Shown here piece after piece: positions 9,523 to 18,197 of a stretch of 64,000 nucleotides of DNA. A model generated the notes under the pieces. It did no database searches. It was given only the letters and a program-made list of their open reading frames with translations, and was not told the DNA's origin. Numbering within the stretch: position 1 is the stretch's first letter; every line of letters starts with the position of its first letter. Location: contig NZ_WMDZ01000001.1 in the NCBI RefSeq assembly GCF_021735935.1, positions 2,418,001-2,482,000 on the forward strand. The letters run 5' to 3'. This DNA is from Sulfitobacter sp. M39 (GTDB taxonomy: Bacteria; Pseudomonadota; Alphaproteobacteria; Rhodobacterales; Rhodobacteraceae). The position numbers and the translations under genes are program-made.

Positions 9523-10302
9523 TTACATCGTGATATTGGTCGCCCCGCCGTCCAGCAGCAAGTTCTGCCCGACGATAAAGCCCGCGTGTTGCGAGCACAG
9601 GAAAGCGCAGGCCGCGCCGAATTCATGCCGCGTGCCATAACGCCCTGCTGGGATGGTCGATGCGCGCTCAGAGCGGGCCTCGTCCAGCGTGATGCCCTTT
9701 TGTTTGACGACGCCGCCATCCAGCGCATCGGCGCGGTCGGTGGCATGGATACCGGGCAGTAGGTTGTTGATCGTCACGCCCTTGCCCGCGACCTGCCGCG
9801 AGGTGCCCGCGACATAGCCGGTCAGCCCGGTACGGGCCGAGTTGCTGAGCCCCAGAACGCCGATTGGCGCGCGCACAGATTGCGAGGTGATGTTGACGAC
9901 GCGGCCCCAGCCACGGTCCATCATCGCGGGCACCAGCGCCTTGATCATCGCGATGGGGGCCAGCATGTTCGCGTCGAGCGCCTTGATGAAATCCTCGCGG
10001 TCCCAATCGCTCCACATGCCGGGGGGTGGGCCGCCTGCGTTATTGACCAGAATGTCGATCTGGCCCGCGGCCTCCAGCACCAGCTTCTGGCCTTCATCCG
10101 TGGCGATATCGGCGGCGATGGTGGTGACCTCGACGCCATAATCCTGACGGATGCGTTCGGCGGCTGTTTCCAGATCAGCGGCACCGCGTGCGTTCATCAC
10201 CAGATCCACACCCGCTTCGGCCAGCGCCTCTGCGCAGCCCAGGCCGAGGCCCTTTGACGATGCGCAAACCAATGCGCGTTTTCCCTTGATTCCCAGATCC
10301 AT
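9523..10302 (-). CDS. SDR-family protein lacking the catalytic Tyr and Lys
   Basis: A 259-residue Rossmann-fold protein. It has the glycine-rich cofactor loop ASSKGLGLG (about 14-22), NNAGG at about 87-91 and the catalytic-region Ser (NITS, S140). The usual Tyr thirteen residues later is Ser153 and the usual Lys is Arg157 (the segment reads GLSNSARTG). This variant is known in a subgroup annotated as 3-oxoacyl-ACP reductase-like. Normal SDR chemistry is therefore doubtful, and the protein may use another residue or only bind its ligand. It stands alone between a terminator and the divergent Hint gene. Confidence 0.88.
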   Translation of the reverse strand: MDLGIKGKRALVCASSKGLGLGCAEALAEAGVDLVMNARGAADLETAAERIRQDYGVEVTTIAADIATDEGQKLVLEAAGQIDILVNNAGGPPPGMWSDWDREDFIKALDANMLAPIAMIKALVPAMMDRGWGRVVNITSQSVRAPIGVLGLSNSARTGLTGYVAGTSRQVAGKGVTINNLLPGIHATDRADALDGGVVKQKGITLDEARSERASTIPAGRYGTRHEFGAACAFLCSQHAGFIVGQNLLLDGGATNITM

Positions 10303-10378
10303 AGCGATCTCTCCCGGTTAGTGTTCGCGCAAGTCGTAGCACTGTCTTCGCGGACAATGCCAGCAAAAGGCCAAAGGC

Positions 10379-10407
10379 TTGACCCGAATGGGACACAATC
10401 CTATGGC
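10379..10407 (+). promoter_or_regulatory. candidate sigma70 promoter for the Hint gene
   Basis: TTGACC (10379-10384) and TATGGC (10402-10407) are separated by 17 bases, about 80 bases before the Hint start. The -35 box is good and the -10 is weak, as is common in high-GC alphaproteobacteria. It is unconfirmed. Confidence 0.4.
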
Positions 10408-10485
10408 AAGGACACAAGAACCACCGGCAGTTGTGTGACTGCCGGCCCCGATATCATTCACTTTTCGCGCGCAAAGGCCCGCCCC

Positions 10486-11499
10486 ATGACCTCGCCCCGC
10501 CCTTCCCCTCCGCAAAGCGTCCCTGTCTTTCGTGCGACGCAATTCACGGCGACGGATGGTGCGAATATGGGCGACGCGCTGTCTTTTGCCTCGGAACTGC
10601 TGCTGGATGATGTGTACGAGCTGTCCTACGGGGCAGAACCAGTGCGCCTGTCGATCCAGACGGCACCGGATGGCAGCCTGTCGATCGCGCCCGACACGCA
10701 AACCGGAACCAGCGGGGCCGCCCTGCATCTGGATTGCGCGCTGACCTTCATGTCGCCCGACGGGCAGATCAACGATGCGATCCTGCTGGTCGAAGTGGCC
10801 GATGACGGCCACGCCGAAGCAATCTATCTCATCCCGCTCAGCGCGCTGTCGTCGAAAGTGGAATACCGGCTGGTCGGCATAGACACCGAGACGATGCGCC
10901 AGAAGTTCGCGCAAGTGGCTTGCGTGTCCTTCACCCGCGGCACGCATATCACCATGGCCACCGGCGAGCAGCGCCCGATCGAGGAGCTCTGCGTCGGTGA
11001 CAAGGTCCTGACCCGCGATGACGGCGTGCAGGCGATCCGCTGGATCGGACAGAGCACCGTGCGCGCGGTTGGCGAATTCGCCCCGATCTGCATCAACGCG
11101 GGCACATTGAACAACGACAATGACCTGATCGTCAGCCCCGATCACCGCCTGTTCATCTACCAACGCGAAGACCGTCTGGGCGCCGGCCGGTCAGAGCTGC
11201 TGGTCAAGGTCCGCCATCTGGTCAACGGTGATACGGTACGGGTACAGGACGGCGGCTTTGTCGACTATTTCCAACTGCTGTTTGATGGGCACCAGATCAT
11301 CTATGCCGAAGGGATCGCGGCAGAATCCATGCTGATCGACAGCCGCACCAAAGGCGTGCTGCCGCAAGAGCTGTCGGACGCCATGGGCGATGTCATCCCC
11401 GGCCATTCCGACCTGCCCCATGCGGGGCTGGATGTGTCGGAACCGCTGCTGGACCGCCCCGACGCGGCAGAACTGCTGCGCCGCGCCAGCATGCGCTGA
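10486..11499 (+). CDS. stand-alone Hint-domain protein (Hint_2 type)
   Basis: A 337-residue protein, taken from ATG 10486 because the upstream frame looks non-coding. A Hint module begins at Cys146 (CVSFTRGTHITM), followed by RPIEELCVGDKVLTRDDG and RWIGQ. It continues through VSPDHRLFIY to a final FDGHQIIYAEGIAAESM segment. These match the Hint_2 family common in Rhodobacteraceae. Residues 1-145 are a family-specific domain I do not recognise. The module lacks the His-Asn ending of a splicing intein, so splicing is unlikely. Hint domains can self-cleave or form esters at the first Cys, and that role is inference here. Confidence 0.85.
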   Translation: MTSPRPSPPQSVPVFRATQFTATDGANMGDALSFASELLLDDVYELSYGAEPVRLSIQTAPDGSLSIAPDTQTGTSGAALHLDCALTFMSPDGQINDAILLVEVADDGHAEAIYLIPLSALSSKVEYRLVGIDTETMRQKFAQVACVSFTRGTHITMATGEQRPIEELCVGDKVLTRDDGVQAIRWIGQSTVRAVGEFAPICINAGTLNNDNDLIVSPDHRLFIYQREDRLGAGRSELLVKVRHLVNGDTVRVQDGGFVDYFQLLFDGHQIIYAEGIAAESMLIDSRTKGVLPQELSDAMGDVIPGHSDLPHAGLDVSEPLLDRPDAAELLRRASMR

Positions 11500-11859
11500 T
11501 CAGCCAAAGAATTCCTCGCGCACGATCTTGCCATTGGCCACGTGGTAGATGGCGACCTCTTTCATCTCCATCTCGGTGCCGCTGTCCTTTTCGCGCGCCG
11601 CAACATCAAAGATGACGGCAAAGCGGTCATCGCCATGGAGCATCGGGTCACTGACATTCTGGCGCGTCACCTCCATCGCACTGTCCCACCACGCATGCTT
11701 GCCCTTGATGCCCTCAAGGCCCTGCGTCTCGCGCCCGTTTCCGTGGTCCATCCCTTCAACCGACACGGCGTCCTGCGCGTAAAGCCGATCAAGGTTCGCC
11801 ACCTCGTGGCCCTCGCGGCAGCCTTTTACCAACGCCTCTGCGATTTCTTTCAATTCCAT
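11500..11859 (-). CDS. SnoaL-like / NTF2-fold protein
   Basis: A 119-residue protein rich in Glu, starting MELKEIAEALVKG. The start at 11859 is preferred over an upstream ATG at 11883 because AGAGGGGGG lies 7 bases before it. The pattern (LYAQDAVSVEG, a central W, then VAIYHVANGKIVREEFF) fits small NTF2-fold proteins of the SnoaL type, which are isomerases, hydrolases or simple ligand binders. No catalytic residues can be named. Its stop directly abuts the convergent Hint gene. Confidence 0.78.
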   Translation of the reverse strand: MELKEIAEALVKGCREGHEVANLDRLYAQDAVSVEGMDHGNGRETQGLEGIKGKHAWWDSAMEVTRQNVSDPMLHGDDRFAVIFDVAAREKDSGTEMEMKEVAIYHVANGKIVREEFFG

Positions 11860-11954
11860 TGTCACGCCCCCCTCTGGTTTCATCTGCCCCCATCATACCG
11901 CAATTTCGCGCCACCCCCCAAGAAAATGCCAGCAGGCACCTGATCCAAGCAGAC

Positions 11955-11983
11955 TTGCGCGTGTGTTCGGGCGTGGATATATG
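11955..11983 (+). promoter_or_regulatory. possible promoter placing the prfC start at or near +1
   Basis: TTGCGC (11955-11960), a 17-base spacer and TATATG (11978-11983) precede the prfC ATG at 11991. If used, transcription would begin at or within about two bases of the ATG. Both boxes are imperfect, so this is weak. Confidence 0.3.
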
Positions 11984-11990
11984 CCAATCC

Positions 11991-13610
11991 ATGTTGGATA
12001 CCCCCTCAAACCGCCCCGCTTTGCCTGCCGAAATCGCTCGGCGTCGCACCTTTGCGATCATTTCCCACCCCGATGCGGGGAAAACCACGCTGACAGAGAA
12101 ATTCCTGCTGTTCGGCGGGGCGATCCAGATGGCCGGTCAGGTCCGCGCCAAGGGCGAGGCGCGCCGCACACGGTCCGACTTTATGGCGATGGAAAAAGAC
12201 CGCGGTATTTCGGTCTCTGCCTCGGCCATGTCGTTCGATTTCATGAACAAAGGCACGAATTTCCGCTTTAACCTCGTGGATACGCCCGGCCACTCTGACT
12301 TTTCCGAAGATACCTACCGCACGCTGACCGCCGTTGACGCGGCCGTGATGGTGATTGACGGAGCGAAAGGCGTGGAAAGCCAGACACAAAAGCTGTTCGA
12401 GGTCTGCCGCATGCGCGACCTGCCGATCCTGACCTTCTGTAACAAGATGGACCGCGAAAGCCGCGATGTCTTCGAGATCATCGACGAGATTCAGGAAAAC
12501 CTTGCGATCGATGTGACCCCTGCAAGCTGGCCCATCGGCGTGGGCCGCGACTTTATCGGCTGCTACGACATCCTGCGTGACCGGCTTGAACTGATGGACC
12601 GTGCGGACCGGAACAAGGTTTCTGAAAGCATCGCGATCGAAGGGTTGGATGACCCAAAACTGGCCGAACACGTGCCCGCCGCCTTGCTTGAGAAACTGCG
12701 CGAAGACCTTGAGATGGTGCGCGAGCTGATGCCGCCGCTGGATGCCGAACTGATGGCCGAAGGGTCGCTGACACCAATCTGGTTCGGCTCTGCGATCAAC
12801 AGCTTTGGCGTCAAGGAACTGATGGACGGCATTGCCACCTACGGCCCCGAACCGCAGATTCAATCCGCTCAGCCAAGGGAGATTTTACCAGAAGAACCAA
12901 AGGTTTCCGGCTTTGTCTTCAAGGTTCAGGCGAACATGGATCCCAAGCACCGCGACCGCGTGGCCTTTGTCCGTCTGGCGTCGGGCCACTTTACCCGTGG
13001 CATGAAGCTGACCCATGTGCGGTCCAAGAAAACCATGTCTGTTACCAACCCCGTGATGTTCCTTGCCGCCGACCGCGAGCTGGCAGAGGAAGCATGGGCA
13101 GGTGACATCATCGGCATCCCCAACCACGGGCAGCTGCGCATCGGTGACACCCTGACCGAGGGCGAGGCGATCCGCGTCAGTGGCATCCCGTCCTTCGCGC
13201 CAGAGCTGTTGCAGGGCGTGCGCGCGGGCGATCCGATGAAATCGAAACACCTTGAAAAAGCGCTGATGCAATTCGCCGAAGAAGGTGCCGCGAAGGTCTT
13301 CAAACCCGCCATCGGCTCGGGCTTTGTTGTGGGCGTCGTTGGGCAGCTACAGTTCGAAGTGCTCGCCAGCCGGATCGAACTGGAATACGGGCTGCCGGTG
13401 CGGTTCGAACAGTCGCAGTTCACGTCGGCCCGATGGGTGAACGGTGACCGACAAGCCGTTGATAAGTTTACAGAAGCCAACAAGCAGCATATCGCCCATG
13501 ACCACGATGGCGACATCGTTTACCTGACACGGCTGCAATGGGATATCGACCGCGTAGACCGCGACTACCCCGATGTGCGCCTGACCGCGACCAAGGAAAT
13601 GATGGTCTGA
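11991..13610 (+). CDS. prfC: peptide chain release factor 3 (RF3)
   Basis: A 539-residue translational GTPase that recycles RF1/RF2 from the ribosome. The P-loop HPDAGKTT is at 26-33, the G3 motif DTPGHSDFSEDT near 101, and NKMD near 156. The full length matches RF3 (about 530 residues). The start at 11991 (MLDTPSNRPALP) is chosen because it precedes the conserved IARRRTFAIISHPDAGKTT block, although the frame is open further upstream. No clear Shine-Dalgarno sequence precedes it. Confidence 0.96.
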   Translation: MLDTPSNRPALPAEIARRRTFAIISHPDAGKTTLTEKFLLFGGAIQMAGQVRAKGEARRTRSDFMAMEKDRGISVSASAMSFDFMNKGTNFRFNLVDTPGHSDFSEDTYRTLTAVDAAVMVIDGAKGVESQTQKLFEVCRMRDLPILTFCNKMDRESRDVFEIIDEIQENLAIDVTPASWPIGVGRDFIGCYDILRDRLELMDRADRNKVSESIAIEGLDDPKLAEHVPAALLEKLREDLEMVRELMPPLDAELMAEGSLTPIWFGSAINSFGVKELMDGIATYGPEPQIQSAQPREILPEEPKVSGFVFKVQANMDPKHRDRVAFVRLASGHFTRGMKLTHVRSKKTMSVTNPVMFLAADRELAEEAWAGDIIGIPNHGQLRIGDTLTEGEAIRVSGIPSFAPELLQGVRAGDPMKSKHLEKALMQFAEEGAAKVFKPAIGSGFVVGVVGQLQFEVLASRIELEYGLPVRFEQSQFTSARWVNGDRQAVDKFTEANKQHIAHDHDGDIVYLTRLQWDIDRVDRDYPDVRLTATKEMMV

Positions 13611-13652
13611 CTTGGGCTTGCCAGCCCGACCGACGCACCGCAAACTGGCCCC

Positions 13653-14597
13653 ATGACTGATGTGACATGGGGCATCGCCTCTACCATTCTGGCACCGACG
13701 CGCGACATATTGCAGTTCGCCGCCTATCATCTGGCGGCGGGCGCGCAGCGGCTTTACATCTATCTGGATGCGCCCAATGACGAGGCCTTTGCCCATCTGG
13801 ACGCCCATCCCAAGATCCGCGTCATCACCTGCGACGCGCGCTATTGGAAGCAGCGCAAACGCGACCGGCCAGAGGCGCACCAACAACGCCAGACGGCCAA
13901 CGCGACCCATGCCTACAACCGCCGCCGCGAGGTGGACTGGCTGATCCACATGGACGCGGATGAATATCTAGTCGCCGACCGCCCGATCGCTGACATACTC
14001 GCCAAGATCCCGCAAGATGCGCCCGCCACCCGCATCCGCCCGATGGAGCAGCTTTCAGGCGATCCAACGGCGTTCAAGGGGTTCATCCCCGCCGGCCCCG
14101 ACCGCGCGCGCATTGTGGCAGAGCTTTATCCGACCTATGGTGCCTATTTAAAGGGCGGGTTTCTCAGCCATCTTGCGGGCAAGGTATTTGTCCGCACGGG
14201 GCTGCCGCATATGCATCTGCGCATCCACAACGTCTTTCAAAAGGGCGAGATGCTGGACTGTCACGACGCTCCGCCCGACATCACGCTGGCCCATGCCCAT
14301 GCGAAAACATGGGACGACTGGATCACCGCCTACCGCTACCGCGTGACCAAAGGCAGCTACCGCCCCGAACTGCGCCCCAACCGCCCCTATGACCAGGGCG
14401 GCCTATCGCTCAATGACCTTTTCTCGATGATAGAGAGCGAAAGCGGCGAGGACGGCTTGCGCGCGTTTTTCGACGAAGTCTGCGCCGATACACCGGAATT
14501 GCGCAGCCGTCTGCGCGGTCACGGGCTGCTGCGCGAGGTGGATCTGGAGCTTCCCAACCATCTGGCAACACATTTCCCCCGTTTCACAGGGCTTTAG
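13653..14597 (+). CDS. glycosyltransferase family 2 protein
   Basis: This 314-residue cytosolic protein has an N-terminal GT-A-like fold and a DADEYL motif at 101-106, the Asp-x-Asp metal site of family-2-like enzymes (Glyco_tranf_2_4 type). The early segment TRDILQFAAYHLAAGAQRLYIYLDAPND is typical of this subgroup. A late helical region follows, and no membrane span is seen. The acceptor is unknown; surface polysaccharide is plausible. It follows prfC by 42 bases and may be transcribed with it. Confidence 0.82.
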   Translation: MTDVTWGIASTILAPTRDILQFAAYHLAAGAQRLYIYLDAPNDEAFAHLDAHPKIRVITCDARYWKQRKRDRPEAHQQRQTANATHAYNRRREVDWLIHMDADEYLVADRPIADILAKIPQDAPATRIRPMEQLSGDPTAFKGFIPAGPDRARIVAELYPTYGAYLKGGFLSHLAGKVFVRTGLPHMHLRIHNVFQKGEMLDCHDAPPDITLAHAHAKTWDDWITAYRYRVTKGSYRPELRPNRPYDQGGLSLNDLFSMIESESGEDGLRAFFDEVCADTPELRSRLRGHGLLREVDLELPNHLATHFPRFTGL

Positions 14598-14734
14598 CGC
14601 ATCCATTTGACGCGACGGGGAGTCTTTGTTAATGGGTGCAGAACATGTCGCGGAGAGCCTCCGCCCCTTGGGCCATGCGGGCCGACATGAATGCTGCCGC
14701 GGGCCAAGTGTATGTCCGCTATCATCGGACACAC

Positions 14735-16354
14735 ATGACAAAATTTTCTGATCTAAACCTTAATCCTAAAGTCCTGAAAGCCATCGATGAGGCCGGGTAT
14801 GAAACCCCCACGCCCATTCAGGCCGGCGCGATCCCCCCTGCCCTTGAAGGCAAGGACGTCTTGGGAATCGCCCAAACAGGCACCGGCAAAACTGCCAGCT
14901 TTACCCTGCCCATGATCACCCTGCTTGCCCGTGGCCGCGCCCGCGCCCGGATGCCGCGCAGTCTGGTGCTTTGCCCCACGCGGGAACTGGCAGCTCAGGT
15001 GGCCGAAAACTTCGACACCTATACCAAGCACCTGAAACTGACCAAAGCGTTGCTGATCGGCGGTGTGTCTTTCGGTGAACAGGACAAGCTGATCGACAAG
15101 GGCGTTGACGTTTTGATCGCCACGCCCGGCCGTCTGATCGACCACTTTGAGCGCGGCAAGCTGATCTTGTCCGACGTGAAGATCATGGTCGTCGACGAAG
15201 CCGACCGGATGCTGGATATGGGGTTCATCCCCGACATCGAACGCATCTTCCAGATGACGCCCTTTACCCGTCAGACGCTGTTCTTCTCGGCCACGATGGC
15301 CCCCGAGATTGAACGGATTACGAACACCTTTCTCTCTGCGCCCGAGCGTATCGAAGTGGCCCGTCAAGCCACCACAAGCGAGAATATCGAGCAAGGCGTG
15401 CTGATGTTCAAAGCCTCACGCAAGGACCGTGAAGCGACGGAGAAACGCAAAGTGCTGCGCGCGTTGATCGACGCCGAAGGCGACAAATGCACCAATGCGA
15501 TCATCTTCTGCAACCGCAAGATGGATGTGGATACGGTCGCTAAGTCGTTGAAGAAATACGGCTATGACGCGGCTCCGATCCACGGGGATCTTGATCAAAG
15601 CCAGCGGACCAAAACGCTGGAAGGGTTCCGCAACGGCGATCTGCGCTTCCTTGTTGCCTCTGACGTGGCGGCGCGCGGTCTTGATGTGCCGTCGGTCAGC
15701 CACGTGTATAACTACGACGTGCCCTCCCATGCCGAGGATTACGTGCACCGGATCGGCCGCACGGGTCGCGCGGGCCGTGATGGCAAGGCGATCATGATCT
15801 GCGTCCCGCGGGACGAAAAGAACCTTGAAGACGTTGAACGCCTGGTGCAGCGCGAGATCCCGCGCCTCGACAACCCCTTGGGCGGTTCGGAGGCAAAAGC
15901 GGCTCCCGCGGCAGAGGCCAAGACAGCCGAGGCCCCCGCAGCCAAATCCGATGAGGCGGCTAAATCTGAAAAACCCAAACGCACCCGCACGCGCAGCCGT
16001 AAAAAGCCCGATGCGGCTAAGGCGGATGCCGACCAGACAGAGACGGCGCAGGCGGACAGCCCCAAGGCTGACAAATCCGATGCCAAAACGGACGTCAAAG
16101 CGGACGCCAAGCCCCAAGGCAAACAGTCGGATAAGCCTGCCAAGGATACGGCAGATAAGGCCCCTGCCCAAAAGGCAGACGCCCCGCAGGACGACAAACC
16201 CAACAACCGTCGCGGTGGCCGTGGCGGGCGCGGTGATAACAACCGCAATGACAACAACCGTCAGCAGAACAACCGCAACGACAACCGCGTCGTCGGTCTG
16301 GGCGATCACACGCCCGAGTTCATCGGCCTAAGCTTTGCCGAGCGTCGCGAATAA
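14735..16354 (+). CDS. rhlE: DEAD-box RNA helicase, RhlE type, with basic RGG/Asn-rich tail
   Basis: A 539-residue ATP-dependent RNA helicase. The motifs appear in order: Q motif (TPIQ, 26-29), motif I AQTGTGKT (46-53), PTREL (81-85), TPGR, DEAD (154-157), SAT, and HRIGRTGR in the second RecA domain. From about residue 390 the protein becomes low complexity: Ala/Lys/Asp-rich repeats, RGGRGGRG, then an Asn/Arg-rich stretch, ending in a conserved-looking HTPEFIGLSFAER. The tail probably binds RNA non-specifically. The start is set at 14735 by the conserved TKFSDLNLNPKVLKAI opening. Confidence 0.93.
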   Translation: MTKFSDLNLNPKVLKAIDEAGYETPTPIQAGAIPPALEGKDVLGIAQTGTGKTASFTLPMITLLARGRARARMPRSLVLCPTRELAAQVAENFDTYTKHLKLTKALLIGGVSFGEQDKLIDKGVDVLIATPGRLIDHFERGKLILSDVKIMVVDEADRMLDMGFIPDIERIFQMTPFTRQTLFFSATMAPEIERITNTFLSAPERIEVARQATTSENIEQGVLMFKASRKDREATEKRKVLRALIDAEGDKCTNAIIFCNRKMDVDTVAKSLKKYGYDAAPIHGDLDQSQRTKTLEGFRNGDLRFLVASDVAARGLDVPSVSHVYNYDVPSHAEDYVHRIGRTGRAGRDGKAIMICVPRDEKNLEDVERLVQREIPRLDNPLGGSEAKAAPAAEAKTAEAPAAKSDEAAKSEKPKRTRTRSRKKPDAAKADADQTETAQADSPKADKSDAKTDVKADAKPQGKQSDKPAKDTADKAPAQKADAPQDDKPNNRRGGRGGRGDNNRNDNNRQQNNRNDNRVVGLGDHTPEFIGLSFAERRE

Positions 16355-16381
16355 CCCCGCGCACCACTGACAGAAACGATT

Positions 16382-16415
16382 AAAGGCGCAGGGCATCCTC
16401 TGCGCCTTTTTCTTT
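16382..16415 (+). terminator. Rho-independent terminator after the helicase gene
   Basis: The 10-bp stem AAAGGCGCAG / CTGCGCCTTT (16382-16391, 16400-16409) is followed by a T-rich run (TTTTTCTTT). Confidence 0.85.
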
Positions 16416-16470
16416 GTCGTTACCGCGTTGCCTTGCAGCAACCCCGCCGCGCCACACCCTGCCCCCACAA

Positions 16471-16505
16471 ACGCAAAACGCCGCGCAGAGAGCTGCGCGG
16501 CGTTT
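16471..16505 (-). terminator. terminator at the end of the nuo-birA-coaX-rnj run
   Basis: A 13-bp stem, AAACGCCGCGCAG / CTGCGCGGCGTTT (16476-16488, 16493-16505), with an AGAG loop is followed on the minus strand by TTTTGCGT. It lies 20 bases after the rnj stop. The plus-strand side also has TTTCTATTT, so it may work both ways. Confidence 0.85.
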
Positions 16506-16525
16506 CTATTTAGTATCAGGTCGAT

Positions 16526-18193
16526 TTAGCTCAGGCGGCTGACCACGATGGTAACCTCGGGCTTTTTGCCGATCTCATCGTTGGCGGACTGACGCACGGT
16601 GCGCTTCAACCCATCGTGCAGCTTGTCGTCGTCGCGCAGGGTTTTGGCGTTCGCACGGCCAAGGAACTGGGCCAGATCGGCTTCCAGTATCTCGACCAGC
16701 GATGCTTTGGACCGGCCTTGCTCTGGCAGGCCCATGGCATCAACCCACGGATCGCCCAAGGCTTCGTCGTTCTCGTCCATGATGACGGTCACGGTGACGT
16801 GGCCGTTCAGCGCCATGCGGATACGGTCGCGCACAACGCCGTCCATCGCGCCGATTTGCGTCGATCCGTCCAGATAGGTCCGCCCGCTGTCGACATATTC
16901 AACGACCTTGGGCTCGTTGCCCGACAGGTCGATCATCATGCCGTTGACGGCCAGAACACCCTTCATCCCCTTGGCGTTGGCGATTTTAGCGTGCTCGCGC
17001 AGGTGGCGGTGCTCACCGTGCATCGGGATCAGGATCTGCGGCTTGACCACGTCATGCAGCGTTTCCAGATCGGGACGGTTGGCGTGGCCCGACACGTGAT
17101 ACAGACCCGAGCTGTCGTCGACGATATCAACGCCCATCTCGGAGAATGCGTTGATCACCTTGATTACGCCACGCTCGTTGCCCGGAATGGTTTTGGAGGA
17201 GAACAGGAACATGTCCCCTTCCTTCATTTCCAGCCCCATGTATTTGCCGCGTGCCAGCTGTGCCGACGCCGCACGACGCTCCCCTTGCGAGCCTGTTACC
17301 AGCAGCATCAGGTTCTCGCGCGGGATGCCGCGGGCTTCTTCCGGGCTTACGACCGGCGGGAAGTCCTTCATCACGCCGGTTTCAAGCGAGGCTTCGACCA
17401 TGCGTTTCATCGCACGTCCCAGCAGCACAACCGACCGCCCTGCCCGTTCGCCCGCATCCGCCAGCGTCTTCACACGCGCCACGTTCGAGGCAAAGGTGGT
17501 TGCCACGACCATACCCTGCGCGGTGCCGAGCAGCTTTTCAATCTCTGGCCCGACGGTCTCTTCCGAGCGGCCAGGGTTTTGCGAGAACACGTTGGTACTG
17601 TCACAGATCAGCGCCTTAACACCGTCTTTGGACACATCGGCCCAAAGTTCGGGGTCGTAGGGTTCGCCAACACCGGGTGTCATGTCGATCTTGAAGTCGC
17701 CCGAGTGGATCAGCCGGTCGCCGGCCACATCGATCACCAGCGACGACGATTCAGGGATCGAGTGGGACATGGGCAGGAAGCCCACTTTGAACGGTCCCAC
17801 GGTCGTTTGCTGCGGCCAAGGGGCCACGGTGGTCACCGCATCGTCGGGGTGACCGTATTCGTCCATCTTGCGCTTGGCGATATTAGCGGTGAACTTCCGC
17901 GTATAGATCGGCGCGCGCAGGCGGTCATAGGTATGGGCCACGGCACCAATATGGTCTTCGTGGGCGTGGGTGATGAAAATCGCCTCGATCTGGTCGCGAC
18001 GTTCTTCGAGCCAGGCGATATCGGGGATGATCAGATCCACGCCGGGGCTTGTGTCCATGTCGGGGAACGCAACACCAAGATCGACAACAATCAGCCGCTC
18101 CTTGCCGGGTTTCCCGTATCCATAAACATAGGCATTCATGCCAATTTCACCTGCCCCACCGAGGGGCAGATAGATCAATCTTTCGCTGCTCAT
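16526..18193 (-). CDS. rnj: ribonuclease J
   Basis: This 555-residue cytosolic metallo-beta-lactamase/beta-CASP ribonuclease has 5'-3' exo- and endonuclease activity in RNA decay. The zinc motif HAHEDH is at 76-81, HSGDFKID follows near 165, then the beta-CASP region and a late HVSGHA and PMHGEHRHL. Length and start (MSSERLIYLPLGGAGEIGMN) are typical. RNase J is usual in Alphaproteobacteria beside RNase E. It begins 4 bases after the coaX stop, so it belongs to the same transcript. Confidence 0.96.
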   Translation of the reverse strand: MSSERLIYLPLGGAGEIGMNAYVYGYGKPGKERLIVVDLGVAFPDMDTSPGVDLIIPDIAWLEERRDQIEAIFITHAHEDHIGAVAHTYDRLRAPIYTRKFTANIAKRKMDEYGHPDDAVTTVAPWPQQTTVGPFKVGFLPMSHSIPESSSLVIDVAGDRLIHSGDFKIDMTPGVGEPYDPELWADVSKDGVKALICDSTNVFSQNPGRSEETVGPEIEKLLGTAQGMVVATTFASNVARVKTLADAGERAGRSVVLLGRAMKRMVEASLETGVMKDFPPVVSPEEARGIPRENLMLLVTGSQGERRAASAQLARGKYMGLEMKEGDMFLFSSKTIPGNERGVIKVINAFSEMGVDIVDDSSGLYHVSGHANRPDLETLHDVVKPQILIPMHGEHRHLREHAKIANAKGMKGVLAVNGMMIDLSGNEPKVVEYVDSGRTYLDGSTQIGAMDGVVRDRIRMALNGHVTVTVIMDENDEALGDPWVDAMGLPEQGRSKASLVEILEADLAQFLGRANAKTLRDDDKLHDGLKRTVRQSANDEIGKKPEVTIVVSRLS

Positions 18194-18197
18194 ATGA

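Noticed and set aside
10900-11360. Splicing intein in the Hint protein
   Set aside because: No homing endonuclease, no His-Asn end and no interrupted host gene.
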